DNA from: Monosporascus cannonballus
Lineage: Eukaryota; Ascomycota; Sordariomycetes; Xylariales
NCBI GenBank assembly: GCA_004154925.1
Contig: QJNS01000251.1
Location: 1 to 64,000 of the forward strand
Reading direction: 5' to 3'
DNA length: 64,000 nucleotides
Below are positions 12,302 through 22,424 of this stretch, piece by piece (the stretch's first letter is position 1; the number at the start of each line of letters is the position of its first letter). Both the position numbers and the translations under genes were made by a program. Below the pieces are notes generated by a model, which saw only the letters and a program-made list of their open reading frames with translations, ran no database searches and was not told the DNA's origin.

Positions 12302-13114
12302 ATGTCACAGGAGTCATCTTACAACCACCGGAGAGCCCATATCCAAGCAGCATATCTCTTGCCCCATCTTCGCCCGCATCATCATGTTCTGGACGTAGGC
12401 TCCGGCTCTGGAAGCATCACTCGAGACTTCGCTGCCCTCTGTCCGGAAGGCCGGGTGGTGGGGGTTGATGCTTCCCCCACCATGGTCGAGTTCGCCCGGC
12501 AGACACATCTGGGTGATGGCGATCAGCCGCCCCCGCAGAACCTGTCGTTCGACATTTGCAACGCTGAAGATCTGTCCGTCTTCCCGGACGCGAGCTTCGA
12601 TGTCGTGCACGCCCACACATGCATCACGCATGTCCAAGACCGCGTGGCTGCGCTCCGCGAATTCCGTCGCGTATGCAAGCCCGGGGGCGTGGTCGCCCTG
12701 CGAGACCCGTTGGACATCGTGGAGCAGGTCCGCTGGACTCCGGACCTGCCCGTGATGAAATACCATGGCCGCCTTGCCGCTAGCCTCTTGAGGGCAAGGG
12801 GTGGTCATCCCCAGGCGGGGTCGCATCTCGCCGACTGGGCGCGCGAGGCAGGTTTCGAACGAGATGGCGGCAAGATTGAAGTCGGATTCGGGGACGAGAA
12901 GCAGACCGAGGTGTTAAACATCGTCGGGCGGGGTATTGGTAAGGATGAGGCAATACAGCGTGGCATTCTGACCGAATCACAACTGAATCAGTTCACGGAG
13001 GCGTACGAGGTTTGGCACAGGACAGAAGGACACATACAGGTTGGCAAAGTGGCGGAGGTGCTATGTTTTAAGGGGCTTCGTGTGCCAGACGGGAGAAACG
13101 AACAAGTTTCTTGA
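12302..13114 (+). CDS. Class I SAM-dependent methyltransferase (UbiE-like)
   Basis: Single exon, 270 aa. Motif I VLDVGSGSGSI (about residues 29-39) forms the SAM-binding loop. The acidic GVDAS strand end, the NAEDLSVFPDASFDVV motif and a KPGGVVALRD strand follow in the order expected for a UbiE/Methyltransf_11 Rossmann fold. The ATG at 12302 was preferred over the upstream in-frame ATG at 12236, because family members begin close to a YNHRRA-like helix. It is convergent with the P450 at 13199, with only 84 bases between stop codons. The likely job is O- or C-methylation of a pathway intermediate (inference); the acceptor is unknown. Confidence 0.88.
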   Translation: MSQESSYNHRRAHIQAAYLLPHLRPHHHVLDVGSGSGSITRDFAALCPEGRVVGVDASPTMVEFARQTHLGDGDQPPPQNLSFDICNAEDLSVFPDASFDVVHAHTCITHVQDRVAALREFRRVCKPGGVVALRDPLDIVEQVRWTPDLPVMKYHGRLAASLLRARGGHPQAGSHLADWAREAGFERDGGKIEVGFGDEKQTEVLNIVGRGIGKDEAIQRGILTESQLNQFTEAYEVWHRTEGHIQVGKVAEVLCFKGLRVPDGRNEQVS

Positions 13115-13198
13115 AAATACACAATTTCCCATCGCATACTCTCCTCTACCCAATAGCCGGCAGCAAAAGCACTCCAGGTCGTTTGTTTTCCATATCCG

Positions 13199-15207
13199 TC
13201 AAAGTGCCAACTCCGAGTCCCTTCTCCTAAACAGAACCTTGGCATTAGCGTCCGCCATGGATAATGACCCAACCATCCTGAAGTCCTGCGGAGTCTTGCC
13301 CGTAAACTTCCAATCGTAATTCATCAGGAAGTAAACCAGAGCAATCTTAATCTCGTTCGCGGCGAGAAACCTGCCAGGGCAAGCATGATCGCCATAGCCA
13401 AATGCCAAGTGATGAGGACTCGTTGTCACGAGCTGCCATTTCTTTTCTTGGCCTGGCTGTGAGCGCAATTCCAAGAAACGGCGCGGGTTGAACGTATTTG
13501 CCTCGGGGAAGACTTCCTCATCGGTATGGGCTGTTAGCATTACGAGCATAAAAGCCCCTTTGGGGATGACTAGCCCATCTCTCAGGCGGGTATCTTTTTT
13601 AGCGATGCGGGCCATGCTACCTATTTCAGATAAAGACACACTGATGAGAACCCGTAATCAAAAAGAGTTGACCTGGATGGGGGCAAAGGGCCTACCAACT
13701 CCGGCGGTATGTATTCTCTGAGTCTCCTTGATCGTGCTGTCTAGCAACTTTAACTGGTATAGACGTGTCTTATTGAACAAGGTGTTCCCCGTATTATCCT
13801 GCGAAGGGGCAAACATGCTTGGTCCAAGTACCCTGATTATCTCCTCCCGTAGTTCATCGATGAGCTTAGGTCCAGTGGCGATGATATCGAACAAGGAGTT
13901 GGTGAGCAACTCGGTTGTGGTATGTATGGCAGCAAGACTTAGCCCTAGCTGGAAGTCGGCCACAGCCAATTTTCTGGAGAGTCCAGCCTTCTTCAGCGCA
14001 TCGTCTATCCACTGCTCGATCAGCATTAGCGAGCCCAAGGCAGAAGACAAGTAGCCACGGATAGGGGGCAACACAAACCGTAATCGTATTGCCTTGGGGC
14101 TGCTGATGCTTGGCGCCGGATGGGCAGATGCCCTCGGGGTCGGAGCGCTTAGCAATGACTGGCGCTAGTGTCCGCCGAGCATCTGCCACCATCGCGCGGA
14201 GGAGGCGGCATTCTGGGAGGAAGCAGCTCACGGGCCAGCGAAGGATGTGAGGCCAAGCCTGTAGCTTATACGCCGCAACGAAGCATTGGTAGGCGTAGCC
14301 GGTGGAGATATCGAGCCACGTTTGGTCTCGGCACAGTTCAGCTCCTACGAAGACGCGAGCGGAAAGTCGGGCACTCAGATTTCGGACGATGGGTTTCAAA
14401 GTGGCCTCCTGCCAGTCTGCGGCCAGTCCTCAGCACATGTTTAATCCAGTCGATATCTCTACGTGGACTAATCTAGACCTTACCAGCGTCAATACCCAAA
14501 TACTCTTGGAGAGCTATGGATGCTTCATCGGCAATCTCGTCGGTCAGATGGTCTCTCGGCAAGATCAGCTGGACGTTCCAGTCAATCAAACACACGCTTA
14601 ACATACTAAGTGACGGTGTGATCTTCAAACGAGCAACTGTTTGAATGATATTATTGTCATTGGCGATGGCGTCAACGGGCTCAAACCCATGATATCCGGT
14701 AAAGAGTTCCTGCGCAAGTGTTAGCCTAAGTCCATCGGGCAGCTCCCTCTCGTTCAGGAGCTAACCTCGGCGAGAGCTCTGGTGAAGCTAAGAGATTTTA
14801 TATCCTTGAGCTCCTCGGCATATTCTGGAGGGAAAAAGATCTTGGTCACGGTGTCTGTGATGACTTGGAATGGCTTGTTGGTCTTGAAGCGCGTGATGAT
14901 GTTAGCCATGGAGCGCAAGTCGCTGGGCATCGATGCGCCATACATGACCTGCCCTGGCGCCTTCCTGTACAATTTCCCGCCCGCGAGCGCGGTATTTCTT
15001 GGCTGCTTTCTGGTACGCGAACCATCCCCAGGAACCCTCATCGACGCCCACTATGGGGATGCTTGGATAAACTATTGCTCTGCCAAGAATACGAGAGGCT
15101 CCGACGATGACAGTGGCGACAGTGAGCACCCCGGTGATTGCGATGCTCACCCATGCCGATGGCAATCCAACGATAGAGCCGAGGCCAACAGTTGACACCT
15201 GAATCAT
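13199..15207 (-). CDS. Cytochrome P450 monooxygenase (P450-1)
   Basis: Predicted 561 aa from six exons: 15207-14944, 14882-14766, 14709-14484, 14416-14079, 14014-13696 and 13620-13199. An N-terminal membrane anchor lies within the first 40 residues, so the enzyme should sit on the ER. I-helix oxygen-binding motif AAIHTTTE, K-helix KETQR (ExxR), FNPRRF (PERF-type) and heme loop FGYGDHACPGRF with axial Cys near residue 502 are all present. The family resembles fungal P450s that oxidise terpenoid skeletons. It is tandem with the BVMO upstream (464-base gap) and convergent with the methyltransferase. All six exons stay in frame, so it looks intact. The region around 14590-14620 could hide another small intron. 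Confidence 0.87.
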
Positions 15208-15671
15208 ATTGTCTGACGTACGCTTCACGATTTTGTGCTTATGCCGCTGAAGGCACCCGAGCTTTTCTAATAGGGACTCACAGCGGGAGACATAATAAAG
15301 ACGAGGTTCGGTTCGATTCCTAGCAGCTCTATTGATATGTCGTTCGCCCTCGGTACATCTCATGAGAAGTCCAGAGTCAGAAGAACAAGACCGCTACACC
15401 GATCGTGGAACAACATGAGCATGGTTCCCCGGTGGGCTATAACCTCGGCGCTAGCATAAGTTATGCCATTAATCTCATACGATATTCGGAAAGGGCGACC
15501 TATTAAAAACTGGGTTAGGTTAGATTCCTAACAGGGTGGACCTCGTTACTTTAGAATAAGGAACAGGGATCAAAATAGCGTTCTACCTTATGCGAAACTT
15601 TAACTTGACGCCATATTCGGCTCCTACCCCGCCTTGCCCTTTTAAGCCTAGTTTTCTGCAGCGTAGACTGT
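15208..15671. promoter_or_regulatory. Intergenic: presumed P450-1 promoter and BVMO 3' end
   Basis: 464 bases between two minus-strand genes. No other coding feature supported, no recognised motif. Confidence 0.4.
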
Positions 15672-17645
15672 TTAACCCTTGATCTCGAGGCCGCGTAGTG
15701 CACCTTCATCCCGCCAGTCCCGGAGGATGGACATGTAGTCTGCAACTCCCTTCCCCCACAAAGCGCCCCTAGCTTTCTTCTGCATCTGGCGCTTCTGACC
15801 CTTGGCGACCGCCTCTTGCTCCTCTGGTGTGATCATGTAGTTTGGCGTACAACCCGCCATTGCGGACAATTTCACCGCATGAGCAGCCACCGCCTTGCTC
15901 CAATCCTCTTCCGCTTCGCCGGTTGGTTCGATGACGACATCGTATTTGCCGTACCTGGACCCATGCTGCGGCCGCCCCGGCCCCTGCCCCGACCGCCTCT
16001 GCTTCTCGGACGCGGCTGTGATGATGTAGGCAAAGTGCTGACCGAGCCGGTCGCGCTGGTACGTCCCGTTCGGTGCAGCGCCCATCTGATTGGGGCCAGG
16101 GAAAAGAAAGTTGGGGAAGTCCCGGCTGATCAGCCCGTGGAACGTGCTGAGGCCTTGCGGTTGCGCCCATTTCGCATCCATATCCAGTCCGTGGCGTCCA
16201 TAGACCTTCATCCGGCTTCTCTCGGCGGGGCTGCCACTGGTTGGCGGCCTGAAGCCCGTGGCGAAGATGAGCACGTCCGTATTGTAATCCGTGTCTCCGA
16301 CCGTGACGTGGCTGGCGCCGATCTTTTCAATGCCCCTAGCGCCCGTGGAAACAAGCGTGACGTTGTCCTGATTGAAGACGTCAAGATAATCGTCGCTAAA
16401 GCAGGGCCGTTTGCACCAAGAAGGGTACCATGCCTTGAGGGCGTCTGCTGTAGCCTGGTCCTTCACCACATCGTCAACCAGCCTTCGTCGTGACTCCTGC
16501 TGCGGTAAATCCAGCTCTTCTAGTGCAGCGACATAGCTAGCCACATTTTCTCGGCGACTGGCGTCCAGGTCCGCGGAACTTCCGATCAGTGCGCTGTACG
16601 AAGGCAGTTTGGTCCATTCATCGTTCACAAGGTCGGCCTCTGGTTTGGGTTGATCGTTCCCAAGGAAGGCATTGAAGTTCTCGGCCCTGTCCATTTGCCA
16701 CCCATGGTGCGTGGCCACTTCCTCCTTCCAGCGGTCTGGATCCGTGGGCTTATTGTTCCGGGGCCCAACGGAACTTGGCGTGCGCTGAAACACGTATAAG
16801 TGTTTCGCCCAGCGGGCGAGATATGGTATCGCCTGGACAGCGGTGGCACCGGTGCCTACAATTCCTACTCGCTTGTTCGCGAGCAAGGTAAGGCTGGGGT
16901 CTGCTTCGGACCCGCCTGTAACGCTGTAGTTCCAGCGACTGGTATGGAAGGCTGCGCCCTTGAATGTATCAAGACCTGGGACGTTGGGCAGTTTGGGATA
17001 GTGTCCAATGCCGTATGCAGTCATAACGAACTTTGAGCGGACGCAAATAGACGTATCGTCCTTCTTGATATAAAGCTGGGCCTTCCACTCACTGCTGCTG
17101 TCGTCCCACGTCAGAGAATCGACTCGCGTGCCGAACTGGGCCTTATCTTGGAAGCCGAAATGCCTCGCGATGCGCTCAGCGTGGGCCCTGAGTTCTGGGC
17201 CAGACGAGTACTTTTGCTTGGGCATGTAGTCTGTATCTTCAAGCAGAGGCATGTAGATGTAGCTCTCAACATCACACTGGAGTCCTGGGTAGCGGTTCCA
17301 GTACCATGTACCGCCGAACCCCATGGCTGTGTCGACAAGTCGTATGTCGTTAGGATCCACGCCTGCTTTGACGAGGTTCGCGGCGAAGAGAATGCCTCCA
17401 TACCCGGCACCCACGATGAGGATGGTACAACAGTCTCCATCTTGCAACGTGCGTTTGTCAACAGTCTCAGCCGCCGGAATGTGAGACGCGGGGGTTGGGT
17501 TCTCAGCCTGAGTCCAGGGGTCGGCTTGGAAGTGCTTGTACTTGTCCGAAGCCTCAAGGTCAACCACGTATTGCTGCAGACCTTCTGGGTGGTATCGCTT
17601 GTCTCGCTCCGCATCGTATTTCTGACGAATTACGTCCAGCATCAT
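15672..17645 (-). CDS. FAD-dependent Baeyer-Villiger monooxygenase
   Basis: Single exon, 657 aa, full length for the group of fungal BVMOs with an N-terminal extension. FAD-binding GAGYGG (residues 79-84), the GGTWYWNRYPGLQCD segment (111-125), the BVMO fingerprint FKGAAFHTSRW (228-238, FxGxxxHxxxW) and the NADPH-binding GTGATA (about 264-269) are all in the usual order. These enzymes insert oxygen next to a ketone to give an ester or lactone. In this cluster the natural inference is ring expansion or cleavage of an oxidised terpenoid ketone. The start has two consecutive Met codons, and either may be used. It is divergent from P450-2 across 421 bases, so the two may share a regulatory region. 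Confidence 0.93.
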   Translation of the reverse strand: MMLDVIRQKYDAERDKRYHPEGLQQYVVDLEASDKYKHFQADPWTQAENPTPASHIPAAETVDKRTLQDGDCCTILIVGAGYGGILFAANLVKAGVDPNDIRLVDTAMGFGGTWYWNRYPGLQCDVESYIYMPLLEDTDYMPKQKYSSGPELRAHAERIARHFGFQDKAQFGTRVDSLTWDDSSSEWKAQLYIKKDDTSICVRSKFVMTAYGIGHYPKLPNVPGLDTFKGAAFHTSRWNYSVTGGSEADPSLTLLANKRVGIVGTGATAVQAIPYLARWAKHLYVFQRTPSSVGPRNNKPTDPDRWKEEVATHHGWQMDRAENFNAFLGNDQPKPEADLVNDEWTKLPSYSALIGSSADLDASRRENVASYVAALEELDLPQQESRRRLVDDVVKDQATADALKAWYPSWCKRPCFSDDYLDVFNQDNVTLVSTGARGIEKIGASHVTVGDTDYNTDVLIFATGFRPPTSGSPAERSRMKVYGRHGLDMDAKWAQPQGLSTFHGLISRDFPNFLFPGPNQMGAAPNGTYQRDRLGQHFAYIITAASEKQRRSGQGPGRPQHGSRYGKYDVVIEPTGEAEEDWSKAVAAHAVKLSAMAGCTPNYMITPEEQEAVAKGQKRQMQKKARGALWGKGVADYMSILRDWRDEGALRGLEIKG

Positions 17646-18066
17646 GTTATTGGATATGAATAGCTGTTCTCGTTATACCAGCCAATCTGTGCTTCAAAGG
17701 ACGATGGAAAGGAATTTTTGTCTGAAGCCCCAAGTCGCGTACATGGACCGATTTTGAAGGCAAAGACATGGCATCCAGAATAGATACCAGCCCACGTGCA
17801 GTACATAAGTAAGTATTGTAGCCCTAGTAGCACCCTGTAAATTCCTATTACTAGTGCATACTAGGTATAACGGCCCATTCTCAAACGTACAGGGGATAGA
17901 GGACTGGTGCTTTATCTAACTTCGGGCACTTTCTCTTGGCGCTACGTTGGATTTGTTTCACCCACTACAGGATCTGCCCTTTTGTTCACCGTCGATTCGT
18001 TTCAATCGCATGAGAAAAGACGATTTTCATTGTTGTTCAACCCGATCTCTGTTCCGACAAGCGACA
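17646..18066. promoter_or_regulatory. Divergent promoter region, BVMO / P450-2
   Basis: 421 bases between start codons at 17645 (-) and 18067 (+). No frame with support. Candidate shared promoter by position only. Confidence 0.5.
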
Positions 18067-19689
18067 ATGGCTCTGGCGCTCTGGCTGGGTTTTGGCGTTT
18101 TTGTAAGTATTTGGATGACTACCCGTACGCTAGGTAACCTTACGAAAAGCCTTCGGTCTGATATCATGAACTACAGCTCTGCTACCGTCTCTTCAGAATC
18201 GCATATAACCTCTATTTCCATCCACTAGCCAACGTCCCTGGCCCAAAGCTATATGCAATTTCCTGGATTCCACGGTTATGGCGTCAGCAGATTCGTGGTA
18301 CGCATTGGAAGGATCTCGTTGCCATGCACGAGAAGTATGGCCCTATCGTTCGCACGGGGCCTGACGAGGTCTCCAACGCCTCAGCCAGGGCTTGGGACGA
18401 CATCTGTGGCAGTAGGGTGTTCACCCGGGACTTGAACTTCTTGCGGGTGACCCAGCTGAGTGAACGCCACGGATTCATCTCGCCGGTCAAAACGGAGCAC
18501 AACATGGTTCGACGGCTTTTGCAGCCGGCCTTCACCGACCGCACGTTGCTGCGGCACGAGAAGATCCTCGCTGAGTGGGTAGAGAAGCTGAAACTCAATG
18601 TTGCCGACGAGGAGGGACGGCCAGTCGATATCGCTCAGAGGCTAGTTTGGATGACTTTTGACACAATGGGCGTCTTGAGCTTTGGAGAGTCCTTCGGGTG
18701 TCTCGAAAACAATCGTCACCACGCGTACCTCAAGGCCATTGAGCTGGGTGCTCCCTTCCTGTCACTGTTGCAGATCATTCTGCGGTACGACGCTACTCGT
18801 GGGCTGTATACTCAGCTTCTGAAGTTACCGTGGATGAGCTTCTGGAACAGCCTCCGCGCCACGGCCGAGGCGAAAGCAGCTAAATGGATAGACAACGCTG
18901 ATGAAAGCAGAGACGATGTGATGAGCCTCATCTGGAAGGCCATGCAGGATCAAAAGACGCCCCTTTCGCAGCGACAGGCAAACGACCTAGCGTCGATCCT
19001 CTGCCTAGCGGGCGCCGAGTCGACTCCTGTTCTGATGGCTGGCATGATGTGGTGGGTTCTGACGACGCCGCATGCGCATGCGAAGCTCAGAGACGAGATT
19101 CGGACTGTGCTGCAGAAGTCGTCTGACATCACGGTCTCCAACATGTCCAAACTGCCGTACCTCGATGCCTGTATCATGGAGAGCTTGAGACAACACACCC
19201 CATTCTCCGTCGCGATTCCACGCATTGTCCCGGAAGGCGGCGCTACGGTGGATGGATATTTCTTGCCCGCCGGAACCGTGTGTGGTGTTCCACACTGGGC
19301 CAGCGCACACCTGGCCTCTCACTTTACGGACCCTGATGAGTTCGTCCCGGAACGCTGGTTGGCAAATCCCGACCCTCGGTATTCAAGCGATCGGAAAGAC
19401 ACGTTCAAGCCTTTCGCTAAAGGAAGTATGGACTGCATTGGAAAGCGGTATGCACTAAACCTAACTCGTTCTGACGCTCATACTCGCAACTCTCGGGAAT
19501 TATTTGCTAATGACTGCCTTTTCTAGACTGGTATATCATGAACTGCGCATGGTCATGGCTACACTGTTCTGGCATTTCGACATGGAATTATGCCCGGAAT
19601 CGACTAATTGGGTGTCTGGCACTAATGCTACGGTGAGGATGATGAGAGAGAAGAAATCATTATTTATCAAGGCACACCTTATTAGATGA
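18067..19689 (+). CDS. Cytochrome P450 monooxygenase (P450-2)
   Basis: Predicted 489 aa from three exons: 18067-18102, 18177-19447 and 19527-19689. Exon 1 encodes only the first 12 residues of the hydrophobic N-terminal anchor. Exon 2 carries the YFHPLANVPGPKLYA proline-rich hinge, the I-helix motif AGAEST, ExxR (ESLR), PERW and the heme loop FAKGSMDCIGKR with Cys near residue 432. Exon 3 supplies the L-helix remainder (LVYHELRMVMATLFWHFDMEL) and the C-terminus. Without the last intron the frame would end prematurely with a nonsense tail, which supports that splice. It is of the ordinary fungal CYP type that oxidises secondary metabolites. The nearest neighbour downstream is a transposon pile-up. 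Confidence 0.88.
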
Positions 19690-19919
19690 TAGGATACTTC
19701 GGGTATAGCCACCACGTTGTAGACATCCCTTCAAGGCAGCAAAAGACTAGATACGCAACCAATTTCATGTAGAAGGATAGAGATATTGCCTCTCTCAGCC
19801 GGCACTTCGCCGGCACTTCGCTCGAACTTCTGTCCCAGCCATAGCTGGCTAGCTACTCTATGCGGGCTCCGGTCAATCCGAAACTCGAGAAGGGCGTGAG
19901 AACGTGCACGGATTGACAA
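19690..19919. other. Short gene-free spacer
   Basis: 3' flank of P450-2 up to the MITE. Contains a direct duplication of CCGGCACTTCG near 19799-19822. Nothing else seen. Confidence 0.5.
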
Positions 19920-19927
19920 GGATATTC

Positions 19928-20444
19928 TACGGCGAGGGAATGGGTACCCCTGGGTCACCCACGAATACCCACGCCAAATTTGGGTCACCCACGTGTCACC
20001 CACCGCTCTGATGGGTAACCCGTGGGAACCCCACGCAAAAAGAAAAAGTCCCACGGGTCACCCATGGGAATCCTCATAAACCAAAACATGCTTAGAAAAC
20101 TATCCACGATAAAAAAAATATTTTACCATTAGTATATTTGTTAATATAATTACCGCTGTAATTGTTGCCGTCGTTATTACCGTCGTTGTCACCTTCGCAT
20201 AATAACGGGGTGTTATGGCTGCACCATAGCATTACGCCACCAGGGCAAAAGATCGGTGGAATGATCGCAATTGTGGCAACCATCCTGGTGCTTACAGCTG
20301 TATACGTACTGGAGCCGGCCGTAACACGTGGGTACTAATGGGTAGGTCAAAATTCCCATGGGTGACCCACGGGAGTTGCGCGTTACCCACGGACCCGTGG
20401 GGTCCCGTGGGTAAAAGTGCATGGGTGGGTATTCCCTCGCCCTA
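19928..20444. mobile_element. hAT-like MITE (copy 1), carrying a nested solo LTR
   Basis: Terminal inverted repeats of the type TA(C/G)GGCGAGGGAA run inward from both ends. The flanks are 8-bp near-identical direct repeats, GGATATTC (19920-19927) and GAATATTC (20445-20452), with one mismatch. An 8-bp duplication and TA(G)GG-type ends fit the hAT superfamily. The subterminal regions are packed with ACCCACG/CGTGGGT words in both orientations, as in the element at 61052. No transposase is encoded. Confidence 0.8.
20211..20326. mobile_element. Small solo LTR / TRIM-like element, copy 1
   Basis: 116-bp unit starting TGTTATGGCTGCACC and ending CCGTAACA, nested in the MITE. Flanks CGGGG and CGTGG differ by one base. 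Nearly the same unit occurs at 24722-24853. Confidence 0.75.
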
Positions 20445-20452
20445 GAATATTC

Positions 20453-20801
20453 TATCACTCTATCCTCATATCCCCTGGATTCCCGGGAGTCCCTGACCAC
20501 CACCCTACAGTGTGTAAGCGACAATCATCAGTCAAGCGGATACTCGAGTATAATTTGGCCTCCGCATACCCCGCTTGCATGCGGTCAAGGTCTCCATCAG
20601 TCCCAGCAGTAGCAGCCGTATATGGCCGATTTCAAAAATACTAAAGGCATGGAGGTACACTAGGGGATCAATTGGATCTGTGCCCCCACCAATCCACCTC
20701 CCCCCTATATTAGACCTATAACTTCAATAATATATTTCTTTATCAAAAACGCATCCAATTAAGAGGCTATATACATCATCGTGAAGCCCTGGAGCTGCTT
20801 T
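20453..20801. other. Gene-free stretch between the MITE and the mariner relic
   Basis: No supported gene. It may contain the left terminus of the Tc1/mariner element, but I could not match a terminal inverted repeat. Confidence 0.4.
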
Positions 20802-21072
20802 TCAAAACCGTGTATACAATACCCGAGCACGACGAACGGCTTTTAATCTATTGGGGAAGGACTTAATAGGCTTCACTACAAGGCTGAGATCAAGCTGTGA
20901 CCACGCGTCCTTAGTTGCTTCGAATGCGCGGTAACGGTCTTCTTCATTATTAAGTAGATATCCGAATTCGGGCCCAATCTCGTAGATTTTGTCCTTTAAA
21001 GCGCGCTAAAGGTATTCGATTGGGTTCAAATCGGGCGAATATGGAGGCCATTCGAACACCCAAATACCGTAT

Positions 21073-21500
21073 TGTTACGACTCTCTGGGAAAGGCCAGGA
21101 AGGAGGCCCAGAATTTCCCTCTTTGTACTGGGGTCAGGTGTGTGTCCCAGCTAAACTTCGGTCTTGCTCCCCTTTGCTCCCGGAGCAACCCGGAGCCCCT
21201 GAGACCCTGCTCCTTCCTGCTCCCGGAGCCTACAAGAGCAACACTCATTGAAGGGCCTGATGAACGGATATATAACGAATAGGTTCATTACGTAAATAGT
21301 CACTCTTTGAGCTCTTGTTCCTTAGTTATTAATCTAAGCCTACAGCCAGGGGCAGTTGTTCTCTACTGTAGGAAGAGTCCTTAAATCTCTTTAACGAACA
21401 GACCCTTGAATTATTCCTTGCACTATTGTTACCTGCAAATTAAGGACCCATTTCGGATACTGCTCATACCTCCAGGTGGATGTATGACAGGTTCGTTACA
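21073..21500. mobile_element. Solo LTR inserted in the mariner transposase
   Basis: 428-bp unit beginning TGTTACGACTC and ending GGTTCGTTACA, flanked by a perfect 5-bp duplication CGTAT (21068-21072 and 21501-21505). Reading across the two flanks with one CGTAT removed restores the transposase frame. GC-balanced and rich in CCCGGAGC words. Confidence 0.9.
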
Positions 21501-22142
21501 CGTATGTCTCGAAGAACTCCATTGCGGCGGCAGCTTTGTCTATTGGTGCGTTATCTTGGATGAAGTGATCGCCAGGTTCGTAAAATGGAAGGAGGCCTCG
21601 TTCGAGGACTTCGATATATCGTCGAGAAAGTCACTCCGCCGCCGCCGGAAAACTCATCGCCCTCGCAAAGGATGATGGGATTAAGACCGCCTTCGTCTTC
21701 GCATTGCCATATCATCCCCCAGACCATGATAAAAAAAGGCAGCCTTCCCATGGTTTTCCGGATTCACTAGGTTCTTTCTGTAGCGTTCCGGCGATAAACG
21801 AAGTACCCATTGGCCTGGGCGCTCGGGTACGTTTTGTACGGAGCATTCGTCAAAGCAAAACATTAACCGAAAGTACTTTCGGTTGTTCCGTTTAAGGGCT
21901 TCGTTGACGAACCTTAGCCGCTTGCGTATGTTAGCAGCCGTTAAGTTAATCCTTTTTGCAGCGCGCCATTCCCTCAAGGCGAGCCCGCGGAAGAAGTGTT
22001 TTATCGTTGACGTCCTTATATTGGTACCCGCCTTTTTGAGCTCGCGTTACGGATCCCGGGGATAACGACGGCCTAGTTAATGGAGAAATGAGGCTAGGCG
22101 ACCTCCAATTAGGCATGGACAGTGACCTCGTGGGATTACCTA

Positions 22143-22424
22143 GCTCGGAGGGAGTAGAGAAAAGCTCCGGGGGAGTAGAACAAACGTGGCGCAGCAAAAA
22201 GTTCGGAGGGAGTAAAAAACGCCAAGCTTATTTTTTAAAAGTTAATCCGATACGTCGCAATTTCTTAGCAAATACGGTTAAGAATTTTTTTTATTCTTAA
22301 TTATGTAATAATTGCGTAACAAATATTCTTATTAGACATTATAATTTTTCTGACGCTTGAGCCGTCTAATTTTAATAAAGATGTGGCTGAGCTCCCCCGG
22401 AGCTTTTCTCTACTCCCTCCGAGC
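22143..22424. mobile_element. TA-flanked MITE in the mariner relic
   Basis: 282-bp element with about 33-bp inverted repeats beginning GCTCGGAGGGAGTAGAG, flanked by TA on both sides (22141-22142 and 22425-22426). The TA duplication fits the Tc1/mariner superfamily. Internal sequence is AT-rich with no coding capacity. Confidence 0.85.

Noticed and set aside
12314..12826. 170-codon minus-strand frame opposite the methyltransferase
   Set aside because: Shadow of a GC-rich coding strand. No domain, and the plus strand shows clear SAM-binding motifs.
15816..16493. 225-codon plus-strand frame opposite the BVMO
   Set aside because: Antisense shadow. The minus strand has all BVMO fingerprints over the same span.
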